64,000 nucleotides of DNA from Kitasatospora papulosa (lineage in GTDB: Bacteria > Actinomycetota > Actinomycetes > Streptomycetales > Streptomycetaceae): assembly GCF_000717245.1 (NCBI RefSeq), contig NZ_JNYQ01000008.1:1-64000 (forward strand), read 5' to 3'. This document shows, in pieces, positions 54,408 through 61,698 of the stretch; the first letter of the stretch is position 1; every line of letters starts with the position of its first letter. Made by a program: the position numbers and the translations under genes. A model generated the notes under the pieces. The model saw only the letters and a program-made list of their open reading frames with translations, did no database searches and was not told where the DNA came from.

Positions 54408-55127
54408 TCAGATCGCCGCATTGTTCATCCGGCGACGGACCACGAACACGGCACCGCCGACGGCCGCTGCCGCGACAAGACCGCCGCCCACCTGCATCTC
54501 GACGGAGCTGGGGCCCATCGAGCCGCCGAGGCCGCCATGCGCGCCGCGCGACGGGAGCACGGTGAAGCGGGCCGTGGCCACCGGGTCGCCGTTGCCACCG
54601 TTGCCACCGCCCTGACCGCCGTTACCGCCCTGGCCACCGTTGCCACCGCCCTGACCGCCGTTACCGCCCTGGCCGCCGTTGCCACCGCCCTGACCGCCGT
54701 TGCCGCCGTTACCGCCCTGACCACCGTGGCCACTCTGGCCACTCTGGCCGCCGCTACCGCCCTGGCCGCCGTCACCTCCGTTGCCGCCGCCGAAGTTGTT
54801 GTCGCTGTCGTTGCACCGCACGGAGAGGCTGTACTGCCCCGGCGTCGCGTTGTCCCGGATGCGCGGCGTGGCGTAGCCGGCCCGGCCCGGCGAGAGGTTG
54901 ACCGTCGGGAACGCGTTCGACCACACCTTTCCGCCGGAACGACCGCAGCCCTCCGCGCTGACGTGCATCGTGGCGCCCTGGAAGACCGAGGACGGGTTGA
55001 CGGTGACGTTGGTCGGGAAATTGCTCGGGTTGCTGCCCGGGCCGCCGCCGGCGGCGGCCAGCGGGGCAGCGAGACCGACCGCCGCGAAGGCGGTCGCGGT
55101 CACCGCGAGAGCGCGTGAAGCACGCAT
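54408..55127 (-). CDS. Surface protein with Gly-rich repeat stalk and C-terminal anchor
   Basis: A 239-residue exported protein with ATG 55127 behind an excellent GGAGG. Signal peptide 1-26; Ig-like domain (VTVNPSSVFQGATMHVSAEG, two Cys: EGCGRS and VRCNDS); then about 75 residues of Gly/Asn/Gln repeats built from a 13-residue unit, the motif GGLGGS, and a C-terminal span (VGGGLVAAAAVGGAVFVV) ending RRRMNNAAI. It is a paralogue in plan of the convergent protein, with a Gly-rich instead of Thr-rich stalk. Divergent from the class F sortase, a plausible partner. Confidence 0.87.
   Translation of the reverse strand: MRASRALAVTATAFAAVGLAAPLAAAGGGPGSNPSNFPTNVTVNPSSVFQGATMHVSAEGCGRSGGKVWSNAFPTVNLSPGRAGYATPRIRDNATPGQYSLSVRCNDSDNNFGGGNGGDGGQGGSGGQSGQSGHGGQGGNGGNGGQGGGNGGQGGNGGQGGGNGGQGGNGGQGGGNGGNGDPVATARFTVLPSRGAHGGLGGSMGPSSVEMQVGGGLVAAAAVGGAVFVVRRRMNNAAI
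54601..54717 (-). repeat. 39-bp tandem repeats coding the Gly-rich stalk
   Basis: Three near-identical 39-bp units (54601-54639, 54640-54678, 54679-54717), each encoding the 13-residue unit GGQGGNGGQGGGN. The third is diverged at its end. Confidence 0.8.
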
Positions 55128-55451
55128 CTTTGAACCTCCAGCGGGAAGCGCCCCGGAGACTTGTTCCCCGGGATCAGTCGACGAAGAACGCATCCCATGA
55201 CGAACCCTCACCAGATACCGCATGGGTCGCACTTCGGCACTGCTCCACCACGGTGATCCGACACGCCGTCAGTCGGCCTCGCCAGCTGACGGAGCCGCAG
55301 GTCACGGGCCGTCAGAACTTTTATCCGACCATTACTCCGAAGAGAAGACGCCGTGATCGGGGCACGATCGGCCGCCACCCGTTCGCACTTCTCTGATCGC
55401 CGCCGCACGGGCCCCCGCCTAGCGTGGCCGTGTCGCGACGAAGGGAGAACC
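55128..55451. other. Divergent promoter region, surface protein and sortase
   Basis: No gene seen. GATCG and CGATC form an inverted repeat around GGGCA at 55355-55369, and TAGCGT at about 55420 is a likely -10 of the sortase gene. An AT-rich patch at about 55315-55350 may be the surface-protein promoter. I looked for a cyclic-di-AMP (ydaO-type) riboswitch, common before Streptomyces wall genes, and could not find its conserved blocks. Confidence 0.45.
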
Positions 55452-56114
55452 ATGGGCCGGGACCAGTGGGGCGGCGAGCGGAGCAGACGCACACCGTGGG
55501 GCGCGATCGCCCTGGTGATGCTCACCGGACTCGCTCTCATGCGCAACGGTGCGGAGACGTCCCCCGGCCCTCCGCAGCCGGCCGCCGCGGCCTCGGTGGC
55601 CGGCCCCCGGGAGGCCGCGGTCTCCGCCCCGCTCGACGGTGAACCGGTCCAGCCGCTCGCCTACGCCCCCGTCGAGCGCATCCGGATTCCGTCGATCGAG
55701 GTCGACGCGCCCGTCGTCGACGTGAACCTGGACCCGGCCGGCTGGATCGAGGCGCCGCCCGCCCAGGACCCGAACCTCGCCGGCTGGTACCAGAACGGCA
55801 TCGCTCCCGGGCAGCGGGGCACCGCCGTCATGGTCGGCCACGTCGACAACCTCGCCGGCCCGGCGGTCTTCTACGGACTGGGCTCCCTCGACAAGGGCCG
55901 GCAGATCGAGGTGTCCCGCTACGACGGCCGCGTCGCGGTGTTCGAGATCTACGGCGTCGAGGTCTTCTCCAAGAACGACTTCCCCGGATCGAGGGTCTAC
56001 GGCGACACCGGATACGCCGAGCTGCGGGTCATCACGTGCGGCGGCGGCTACACGAAGGCCGCCGGCTACGACGGGAACGTCGTGGTCTTCGCCCGGCTGG
56101 TGGAGACGCGTTAG
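55452..56114 (+). CDS. Class F sortase
   Basis: A 220-residue membrane-anchored transpeptidase that attaches surface proteins to the wall or to each other. ATG 55452 follows AAGGGAGAACC. An N-terminal span (GAIALVMLTGLALM) and Pro/Ala linker precede the sortase barrel: LAYAPVERIRIPSIEVDAPV, catalytic H130 in VMVGHVDN, catalytic C196 in RVITCGGGYTKAAGY, final strand NVVVFARL. The catalytic Arg could not be placed with confidence. The neighbouring anchored surface proteins lack an LPXTG motif, so substrates remain open. Confidence 0.92.
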   Translation: MGRDQWGGERSRRTPWGAIALVMLTGLALMRNGAETSPGPPQPAAAASVAGPREAAVSAPLDGEPVQPLAYAPVERIRIPSIEVDAPVVDVNLDPAGWIEAPPAQDPNLAGWYQNGIAPGQRGTAVMVGHVDNLAGPAVFYGLGSLDKGRQIEVSRYDGRVAVFEIYGVEVFSKNDFPGSRVYGDTGYAELRVITCGGGYTKAAGYDGNVVVFARLVETR

Positions 56115-56138
56115 CCGCGCCGGACACGCGACGCCCCG

Positions 56139-56984
56139 TCAGCTGCGGCGCGGGACGGTGGGGCGGTACCCCTTCTCCAGGAGCGCGGGCAGGTACCGGC
56201 GCAGGGCGGCCACGCTCTGGGACCGGTTTCCGCCCGCGTCGTGCGACAGGACCACCACGCCGGGTGCGGCGCCCTTCTCGACCCGGCGCACGATGGTGTC
56301 GGTGCCCGGCTCGGTCCAGTCCAGCGTGTCGACGGTCCAGGCCATCGGTTCCATGCCCAGCGCGGCACCGATCTCGAAGGAATTGCGGTTCCAGGCGCCG
56401 TACGGGGCCCGGTACCACAGCGGCGGGACTCCCAGCGTCCGCTCGACGACCTCGCTGGTGCTGCCGAGTTCGTCGCGGATGGCACCCCGGGGCAGCTTGG
56501 GGATCAGCGGGTGCGACCAGGAATGGTTGCCGACCACGTGTCCGTCGTCGGACATCTCGCGCAGCAGGTCGCGGTTGTCAGCCGCCATCTCGCCGCAGAC
56601 GAAGAACATCGCCCGGACGTCGTACCTGCGGAGCGTGGCCAGGATGTCCGGGGTGTATCGCGGGTCGGGGCCGTCGTCGAAGCTCAGCACCATCGCGTCG
56701 CTCCCCAGTCCGGGCATCTCCTCGAACGGCCGGGTGCGGACGGGCGGCGGGGCGGGGCGGAAGCGGGGTGGTGTGCCCGAGGTCATGGGCCGCAGCCGGT
56801 AGGAGCCCGGGCCCGCCTGCGCCCTGGCCGGGGGCCCGGCCGCCGGAGCGGGCGGCTCGCCGCCGGGACGCGTGGGCGTCCCGGCCGGATCCGCCGCGAT
56901 CATGCGCACCGCGGTGGCAGCGCCCAGCGCGAGGGCCAGGCGCAGAAAGGTGCGTCGTTCCGCTGGAATCTGATCATGCTTCAT
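56139..56984 (-). CDS. Polysaccharide deacetylase, carbohydrate esterase 4
   Basis: A 281-residue exported deacetylase. ATG 56984 gives a Tat-like N-terminus (AERRTFLRLALALG); GTG 57029 is an alternative. A Pro-rich linker leads to the NodB domain with MVLSFDDGPDPRYTPDIL (catalytic and metal Asp), metal His in HSWSHPLIPK, and RAPYGAWN. It removes acetyl groups from chitin-like or peptidoglycan sugars outside the membrane. It converges on the sortase gene 24 nt apart and belongs to the same cell-surface zone. Confidence 0.92.
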   Translation of the reverse strand: MKHDQIPAERRTFLRLALALGAATAVRMIAADPAGTPTRPGGEPPAPAAGPPARAQAGPGSYRLRPMTSGTPPRFRPAPPPVRTRPFEEMPGLGSDAMVLSFDDGPDPRYTPDILATLRRYDVRAMFFVCGEMAADNRDLLREMSDDGHVVGNHSWSHPLIPKLPRGAIRDELGSTSEVVERTLGVPPLWYRAPYGAWNRNSFEIGAALGMEPMAWTVDTLDWTEPGTDTIVRRVEKGAAPGVVVLSHDAGGNRSQSVAALRRYLPALLEKGYRPTVPRRS

Positions 56985-57162
56985 GACCAACTGCTCGCAC
57001 GGCGTCACTCCCGTGTCCGACGTCGACACCCATGATCAGATGTTTTGCACCCGATGGATGGAGCGCCCCCGCGGGGCTCCGGCGAGGGGAATGCCGGTCA
57101 CGCATGCCGGTCACGCGGAGGCGCCGGGAGCCCTGTGCACGGGAGCGACTACCCTCGGGGCC

Positions 57163-57624
57163 GTGACAGACCAGCAACAACACCGGTTCGAGCGCGGCAC
57201 GGACGGCCCCAAGGTGATCGTCGCGGGCATCGACGGTTCCCAGTCCTCGATGCGGGCGGCGGCGTACGCGGCGGGTCTCGCCCGCCGGCAGAACGCGATG
57301 CTCGCCCTCGTCTACGTGCAGCCCGTGCTGTCGGCCGGTGCCGCTCTGGGAGCCCCGGTCGCGGACGCCACCGGTGAGGTCGCCGAGGAGCTGGTGAACG
57401 AGATAAGGACCGCGGCGGAACGCCTCAAGGACACCTGGAACGTCCGCTGGGAGTTCCACACGTTCCACGGCGATCCGTACAACGGGCTCGTGACGGCGTC
57501 CGACGAGCTCAAGGCGGACGCCGTGATCGTGGGCGCCTCGGAGTCCGCCGGGCACCGCTTCATCGGCTCGGTGGCGGTGCGGCTCGTGAAGGCCGGCCGC
57601 TGGCCTGTCACCGTCGTGCCGTGA
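57163..57624 (+). CDS. Universal stress protein UspA family
   Basis: A 153-residue single-domain Usp starting at GTG 57163, whose predicted -10 (TACCCT) is so close that the message is probably leaderless. The first strand KVIVAGIDGSQSSMRAAAYA and the late motif ADAVIVGASESAGHRFIGSV (GAS-x9-GS-type nucleotide loop) indicate ATP binding. The function is in stress survival, details unknown. Confidence 0.92.
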   Translation: MTDQQQHRFERGTDGPKVIVAGIDGSQSSMRAAAYAAGLARRQNAMLALVYVQPVLSAGAALGAPVADATGEVAEELVNEIRTAAERLKDTWNVRWEFHTFHGDPYNGLVTASDELKADAVIVGASESAGHRFIGSVAVRLVKAGRWPVTVVP

Positions 57625-57630
57625 CGACCC

Positions 57631-57663
57631 CCCGGCGGCGCACCGGCCCCGGCAGCCGCCGGG
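57631..57663. terminator. Hairpin between the Usp and CapA genes
   Basis: CCCGGCGGC (57631-57639) pairs with GCCGCCGGG (57655-57663), loop 15 nt, between convergent genes. Confidence 0.6.
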
Positions 57664-57676
57664 AGCCGGGCACGCG

Positions 57677-58876
57677 TCACTTCCCTGCGACGAGACCGTC
57701 CTGGGCCGCCCCACGGCTGAGGACGACGCCCTGGATCCGTTCGCGGATCTCGCGCAGACGGCCCGCTTCCCGGTCCAGGCCGACGACGCGCGCCGCCTCG
57801 GGGTCGAACAACTGGGGCAGGAACTCCGCCTTCCTGACCTCCCATCGCCGCCCGGGCTCCGCCGGCCGCTCGAAGGTGAAGCGTCCCATCGAGCTCTCGT
57901 TGGCACGCGGGTCCCGGACCCCCGCGTCATCGACCATGGCACCGGCGACCTGGTCGCCCATGCCGTAGACGATCCAGGTGCCGTTGACCTTCTCGTACGC
58001 CTGCGGCACATGGGCGTGGGTGCCGATGATCAGGTCGATGTCAGGGCGCTTCCCGGTGGTCGAGGCCGTGAGCGCGTGGCCGAGGTCGAGCTGGTCGTCG
58101 TCGGGCCGCTCCTGCCACTCGGTACCCCAGTGCAGGGACACGACGACCACGTCGGCGCCCGCCTCGCGTGCCGTGCGGGCGTCCGCGACGATGCGGTCCT
58201 TGTCGATCAGGTTGACCGCCCAGGGCTGCCCGTCGGGCAGCGTCCTGTCGTTGGTGCCGTAGGTGTACGCGAGGTGGGCGACCTTCGCCGCGTCCTTCCC
58301 CTTGCCGGCCCTGAGCATCGTCGGGCGGGAGGACTCCTCCGCCGAGCGCGCGGATCCCGCGTGGGCGATGCCGGTGCGGTCCAGTGCGTCGAGTGTGCGG
58401 CGGATTCCCTGGGTGCCGTCGTCCAGGGTGTGGTTGGAGGCGGTGGAGCAGGAGTCGTAGCCGGTGGCGCGCAGCGCGGTCGCCACCTCGGGCGGTGACC
58501 TGAAGTCCGGATACCCCGTGTAAGGGCCGCCGTTCCGGCCGTACACCGTCTCCATGTGACAGATGGCCAGATCCGCTCCGGAGACCGCGGGGGCGGCGCC
58601 CTTGAGCATCGGGCGGAAGTCGTAGCCCGCGCCCCCCGCGTCGGCGGCCGCCCGGTCGATGATCGAGGAGTGCGGCAGTACGTCGCCCGAGGCCAGCAGC
58701 GTGAAGCTGTCCGCGCCGTCCTCTCCCCCGGCTCCGGCCCCGTTCGCCCCGGGCCCGGCGGAGAGGTGCCGCCCGGCGAACCCGGGGGTCGACGACTGCT
58801 GGCCGGTACAGGCTGTTGCTGTGGCGAGCAGACCGGCGACGGCGATCGCCGCGCCCTGTCGGATGCGCTTCGTCAT
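57677..58876 (-). CDS. CapA-family lipoprotein, metallophosphatase fold
   Basis: A 399-residue exported lipoprotein (lipobox TATAC, C23). ATG 58876 lies after GGGAG. The CapA/PgsA domain has metal-site motifs LLASGDVLPHSS, DLAICHMETVYG, DSCSTASNHTLDDG, VVVVSLHWGTEW and LIIGTHAHVPQAYEKVNG. In poly-gamma-glutamate producers CapA works with CapB/C, which are not present here, so it is one of the many stand-alone relatives of unknown role at the cell surface. Its promoter region is strikingly AT-rich. Confidence 0.9.
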   Translation of the reverse strand: MTKRIRQGAAIAVAGLLATATACTGQQSSTPGFAGRHLSAGPGANGAGAGGEDGADSFTLLASGDVLPHSSIIDRAAADAGGAGYDFRPMLKGAAPAVSGADLAICHMETVYGRNGGPYTGYPDFRSPPEVATALRATGYDSCSTASNHTLDDGTQGIRRTLDALDRTGIAHAGSARSAEESSRPTMLRAGKGKDAAKVAHLAYTYGTNDRTLPDGQPWAVNLIDKDRIVADARTAREAGADVVVVSLHWGTEWQERPDDDQLDLGHALTASTTGKRPDIDLIIGTHAHVPQAYEKVNGTWIVYGMGDQVAGAMVDDAGVRDPRANESSMGRFTFERPAEPGRRWEVRKAEFLPQLFDPEAARVVGLDREAGRLREIRERIQGVVLSRGAAQDGLVAGK

Positions 58877-58899
58877 CTGCACGACTCCCGGATTCGGAC

Positions 58900-58972
58900 G
58901 ATTTTTACCATCCGAATACACATATATTCATACCGGCAAGTCAAGGATAAAGAGTCCGGAATACCTTAATCG
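58900..58972. promoter_or_regulatory. AT-rich promoter region of the CapA gene
   Basis: About 70 nt with far lower GC than the surrounding genes, including an inverted GAATA/TATTC pair (about 58915-58930) and, on the minus strand, TTGACT at about 58938-58943 as a possible -35. This probably holds the CapA promoter and a regulator site; the ECF sigma gene downstream on the other strand may also start from the 58973-59134 segment. Confidence 0.5.
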
Positions 58973-59134
58973 GCCGTATCGCCGTCCGTCGACCGTTCAC
59001 CGCACCACTCGCCGCTCCGTGCGACCGCTCAACGCACACCCCGGTGCACCGCCTGTTCCCCCGCGCCCTGATGCGTTCGTATTCGCCAGGCGGGAGCGAG
59101 GCGTCAGGGGCCTCTTCGGGAAAGGACGTTCACG

Positions 59135-59704
59135 ATGACCACGGCGACAACCGATGAGCGGGCTCTCGCGGAGCTGCAGAGGGAGCACGGGCCCGCCCTG
59201 TTCCACTTCCTGCTGGGACTGACGTTCGGCGACCGGCAGCGGGCGGAGGACCTGCTGCAGGAGACGCTGGTACGCGCCTGGCAGCATCCGGAGGCCTTCG
59301 ACGCCCCCTACGAATCGATGCGTCCGTGGCTCTTCACCGTCGCCCGGCGCCTCGCCATCGACGCCCGCAGGTCCCGCCAGGCCAGGCCGACGGAGGTCAG
59401 TGACGCGGTCCTGGAGAGCGCGCCCGCCCGGGACGACACCGCGGCCGCGGCGGTCCACAGCCTCGACGTCCGCGAAGCCGTGAGGACGCTCAGCCCCGAG
59501 CACCGCGCGGTACTCGTGCAGATCTACTTCCGGGGGCTCAGCGTCGGCGAGACCGCGCAGGTCCTCGGCATACCCCCGGGAACCGTCAAGTCCCGCTCGT
59601 ACTACGCGCTGCGACTGCTGAGCCGCACTCTGCCCGGCTACTCCAGCAGGTCGTCCACGTCGAGCAGCGCGAGCAGGGACACCGCGTCCACGACCTCGAC
59701 GTAG
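59135..59704 (+). CDS. ECF-type RNA polymerase sigma factor
   Basis: A 189-residue extracytoplasmic-function sigma factor after an AAAGGA box. Region 2 (about 20-90) shows FHFLLGLTFGDRQRAEDLLQ and MRPWLFTVARRLAIDARRS. Region 4 (about 125-178) shows LSPEHRAVLVQIYFRGLSVG and IPPGTVKSRSYYALRLL. The last 20 residues are Ser/Thr-rich (SSRSSTSSSASRDTASTTST) and are simply the reverse reading of the convergent anti-sigma gene. Its activity is probably held by that small zinc protein. Confidence 0.93.
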   Translation: MTTATTDERALAELQREHGPALFHFLLGLTFGDRQRAEDLLQETLVRAWQHPEAFDAPYESMRPWLFTVARRLAIDARRSRQARPTEVSDAVLESAPARDDTAAAAVHSLDVREAVRTLSPEHRAVLVQIYFRGLSVGETAQVLGIPPGTVKSRSYYALRLLSRTLPGYSSRSSTSSSASRDTASTTST

Positions 59705-59835
59705 GCCGCCGCGCACACCTCGCAGCGCTGGAGGTGCCGGGCGACCTGACCGCTCTCCCGCGCATCGAGGGCGTCGAGCACATAGGCTCCCAGCGTCTGC
59801 CGTACATGCGGGTCGTCGCCGCGGTCGGTGGTCAT
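59638..59835 (-). CDS. Minimal zinc-binding anti-sigma factor
   Basis: A 65-residue zinc-finger protein (zf-HC2/ZAS type) with the ligand pattern H-x3-C-x2-C in ARHLQRCEVCAAAYVEV, preceded by VRQTLGAYVLDALDARESGQ. Typical relatives are longer and continue to a membrane span; this one stops right after the finger, so it would be a soluble inhibitor of the adjacent ECF sigma factor. The genes are convergent and share 67 nt at their 3' ends, instead of the usual sigma-then-anti-sigma order on one strand. Confidence 0.82.
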   Translation of the reverse strand: MTTDRGDDPHVRQTLGAYVLDALDARESGQVARHLQRCEVCAAAYVEVVDAVSLLALLDVDDLLE

Positions 59836-59946
59836 CGCGCCTCGCCTCTCCCGACGGATCCTGCCCTTCTGCCCACGCGGGGCGCGCGCCCCCGGTTCAA
59901 TGCTGCGTACAGCCCGGTGCCGAGTCGACGAAAGAGGCGAGACGGG

Positions 59947-60459
59947 ATGCGTCCCGAACATTACGAGGAATCCGGTGGGGACGGGCTGCTGGTCCCGATG
60001 GCCTGGATGTACTCCGAATACATCGCCGACGAGCTGCTGGTGACCGGCGACCTGATGGAGCCGACGACCCTGGAGTACCGGGCGGGACGCGACGCGCTCG
60101 CCCTGACGATCTTCCTGTCCGACGGAGCGGCCACCGAGGAGCTCCCCGTCGCCCGGGTGGACGAACTGCGGCTGCTCACGGCGTACGGCGCCTCCTGGAG
60201 GCACTGGGTGTGCGCGCGCCTGGAGGCACTGGAGCGGCCGACCGCTCCGGCCGGGCTCCCGGATCCCGGCCTCGCGCTGGCGCGGGCCGCCTGGCGGTGG
60301 CTGGAGGAGACCGAGCTCCTGGCCGCGGACCTCGACGCGATCGGACCGCCGCCGTGGGAGCCGTCGGACGCCGACGACGAGGCGGGCGAGGTCCGGGTGT
60401 GGACCCCGGCCTGGCAGCTCGGACTGCCGTTGGGACACCTGGCCGTCCATCTCCACTGA
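59947..60459 (+). CDS. Hypothetical protein
   Basis: A 170-residue cytosolic protein, ATG 59947 with GAGGCGAG upstream. It is acidic and Leu/Trp-rich (VPMAWMYSEYIADELLVTGD, ARAAWRWLEETELLAADLDA) with a C-terminal segment VWTPAWQLGLPLGHLAVHLH. No family is recognised. It is convergent with the LytS-type kinase gene, 12 nt apart. Confidence 0.65.
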   Translation: MRPEHYEESGGDGLLVPMAWMYSEYIADELLVTGDLMEPTTLEYRAGRDALALTIFLSDGAATEELPVARVDELRLLTAYGASWRHWVCARLEALERPTAPAGLPDPGLALARAAWRWLEETELLAADLDAIGPPPWEPSDADDEAGEVRVWTPAWQLGLPLGHLAVHLH

Positions 60460-60471
60460 GCCCTCGGCGCG

Positions 60472-61698
60472 TCACGAACCGTGCACGCCGGCACGGTACT
60501 TGGGCAGTCGCAGGGTGATCTTCATGCCCGCTCCGACGCCCGTCTCGATGACGAGGCCGTAGTCGTCCCCGTACACCTGGCGGAGCCGCTCGTCCACGTT
60601 GAGCAGGCCGATGCCGGCGGAGGCGCCGCCCTCCCCCCGCAGGATGCGCCTCAGGCGCTCCGGGTCCATGCCCGTGCCGTCGTCCTCGATGACGACCTCG
60701 GCCTCGGCACCCGCGTCCAGCGCGCTGATCGTGACGCGGATCGGGGCGTCGACCGCCCGGACGGGCCCGTCGGGCCGGGGAAGGGTGACCGCGCCCTCGA
60801 GGCCGTGCTTGACGGCGTTCTCGACCAGGGGCTGGAGGCACAGGAACGGGAGCGAGACGGGAAGCACCTCGGGCGCGACCTGGAGGGTCACGGAGAGACG
60901 TGCACCGAATCGGGCCCTGACCAGTGCCAGATACTGGTCGATGGAGTGGAGTTCGTCGGCCAGGGTGGTGAACTCCCCGTGCCGGCGGAAGGAGTAGCGG
61001 GTGAAGTCGGCGAACTCCAGGAGGAGTTCACGTGCCCGCTCGGGATCCGTCCGGACGAACGAGGCGATGGCGGCGAGCGAGTTGAAGATGAAGTGCGGGG
61101 AGATCTGGGCCCGCAGCGCCTTGATCTCGGCCTCGACGATCTGCGTGCGGGAGCGGTCCAGCTCGGCGAGTTCCAGCTGCACGCAGACCCAGCGGGCCAC
61201 CTCCCCCGCCGCCCGGGCCAGCACCGCCGACTCCCGGGGTGCGTAGGCGACGAGCGTGCCGAGCACCCGGTGGTCGACCGTGAGCGGGACGGCGACGGCC
61301 CAGCGCAGGGTGCAGTCGAGGTCGCCGCAGTCGCTGTGGAAGGCGGTGTCCCTCCCGCTGGCGAGCAGCCCCTCGACCTGCTCCATCACGTCCTTGCCGT
61401 GATGGTCCCCCTCGCCGTCCCACACCAGCACCCGGTCCCGGTCGGTGAGGCACAGGGCGTCGGTGCCCAGCAGCGAGCGCAGCCGGCGCGCCGACCTGCG
61501 GGCGCTCTCCTCCGTGAGTCCGGAGCGCAGCGGGGGCGCCGCGAGGGAGGCGGTGTGCAGGGTCTCGAAGGTGGCGTGCTCGACGGGCGTGCCCACGTCA
61601 CTGGTGCGCACGGGGCGGGCGGTGCGGCCGAGGAGGAAGCCCGTGCCGAACAGCAGCAGCGCCAGCAGCGCGATGACGGCGATCCCGGCCCCGGTCAC
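60472..61698 (-). CDS. LytS-type sensor histidine kinase
   Basis: A 408-residue membrane kinase starting at GTG 61698, overlapping the symporter stop by 4 nt. One N-terminal span (GIAVIALLALLLFGTGFLLG), a GAF-like sensor (about 60-185; it contains CGDLDC at 124-129, a possible metal or redox site), then the His_kinase/LytS domain with phospho-acceptor H202 in QISPHFIFNSLAAI, N box LVENAVKHG and GTGM/GIGL ATP motifs. It probably signals to the LytTR regulator at the operon start, in response to the transported solute (inference). Confidence 0.93.
   Translation of the reverse strand: MTGAGIAVIALLALLLFGTGFLLGRTARPVRTSDVGTPVEHATFETLHTASLAAPPLRSGLTEESARRSARRLRSLLGTDALCLTDRDRVLVWDGEGDHHGKDVMEQVEGLLASGRDTAFHSDCGDLDCTLRWAVAVPLTVDHRVLGTLVAYAPRESAVLARAAGEVARWVCVQLELAELDRSRTQIVEAEIKALRAQISPHFIFNSLAAIASFVRTDPERARELLLEFADFTRYSFRRHGEFTTLADELHSIDQYLALVRARFGARLSVTLQVAPEVLPVSLPFLCLQPLVENAVKHGLEGAVTLPRPDGPVRAVDAPIRVTISALDAGAEAEVVIEDDGTGMDPERLRRILRGEGGASAGIGLLNVDERLRQVYGDDYGLVIETGVGAGMKITLRLPKYRAGVHGS

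Noticed and set aside
54601..54717. Possible CRISPR-like repeats
   Set aside because: The units are directly adjacent with no spacers and encode a Gly-rich protein stalk.
55128..55451. Cyclic-di-AMP riboswitch before the surface-protein or sortase gene
   Set aside because: Its conserved sequence blocks could not be located on either strand.
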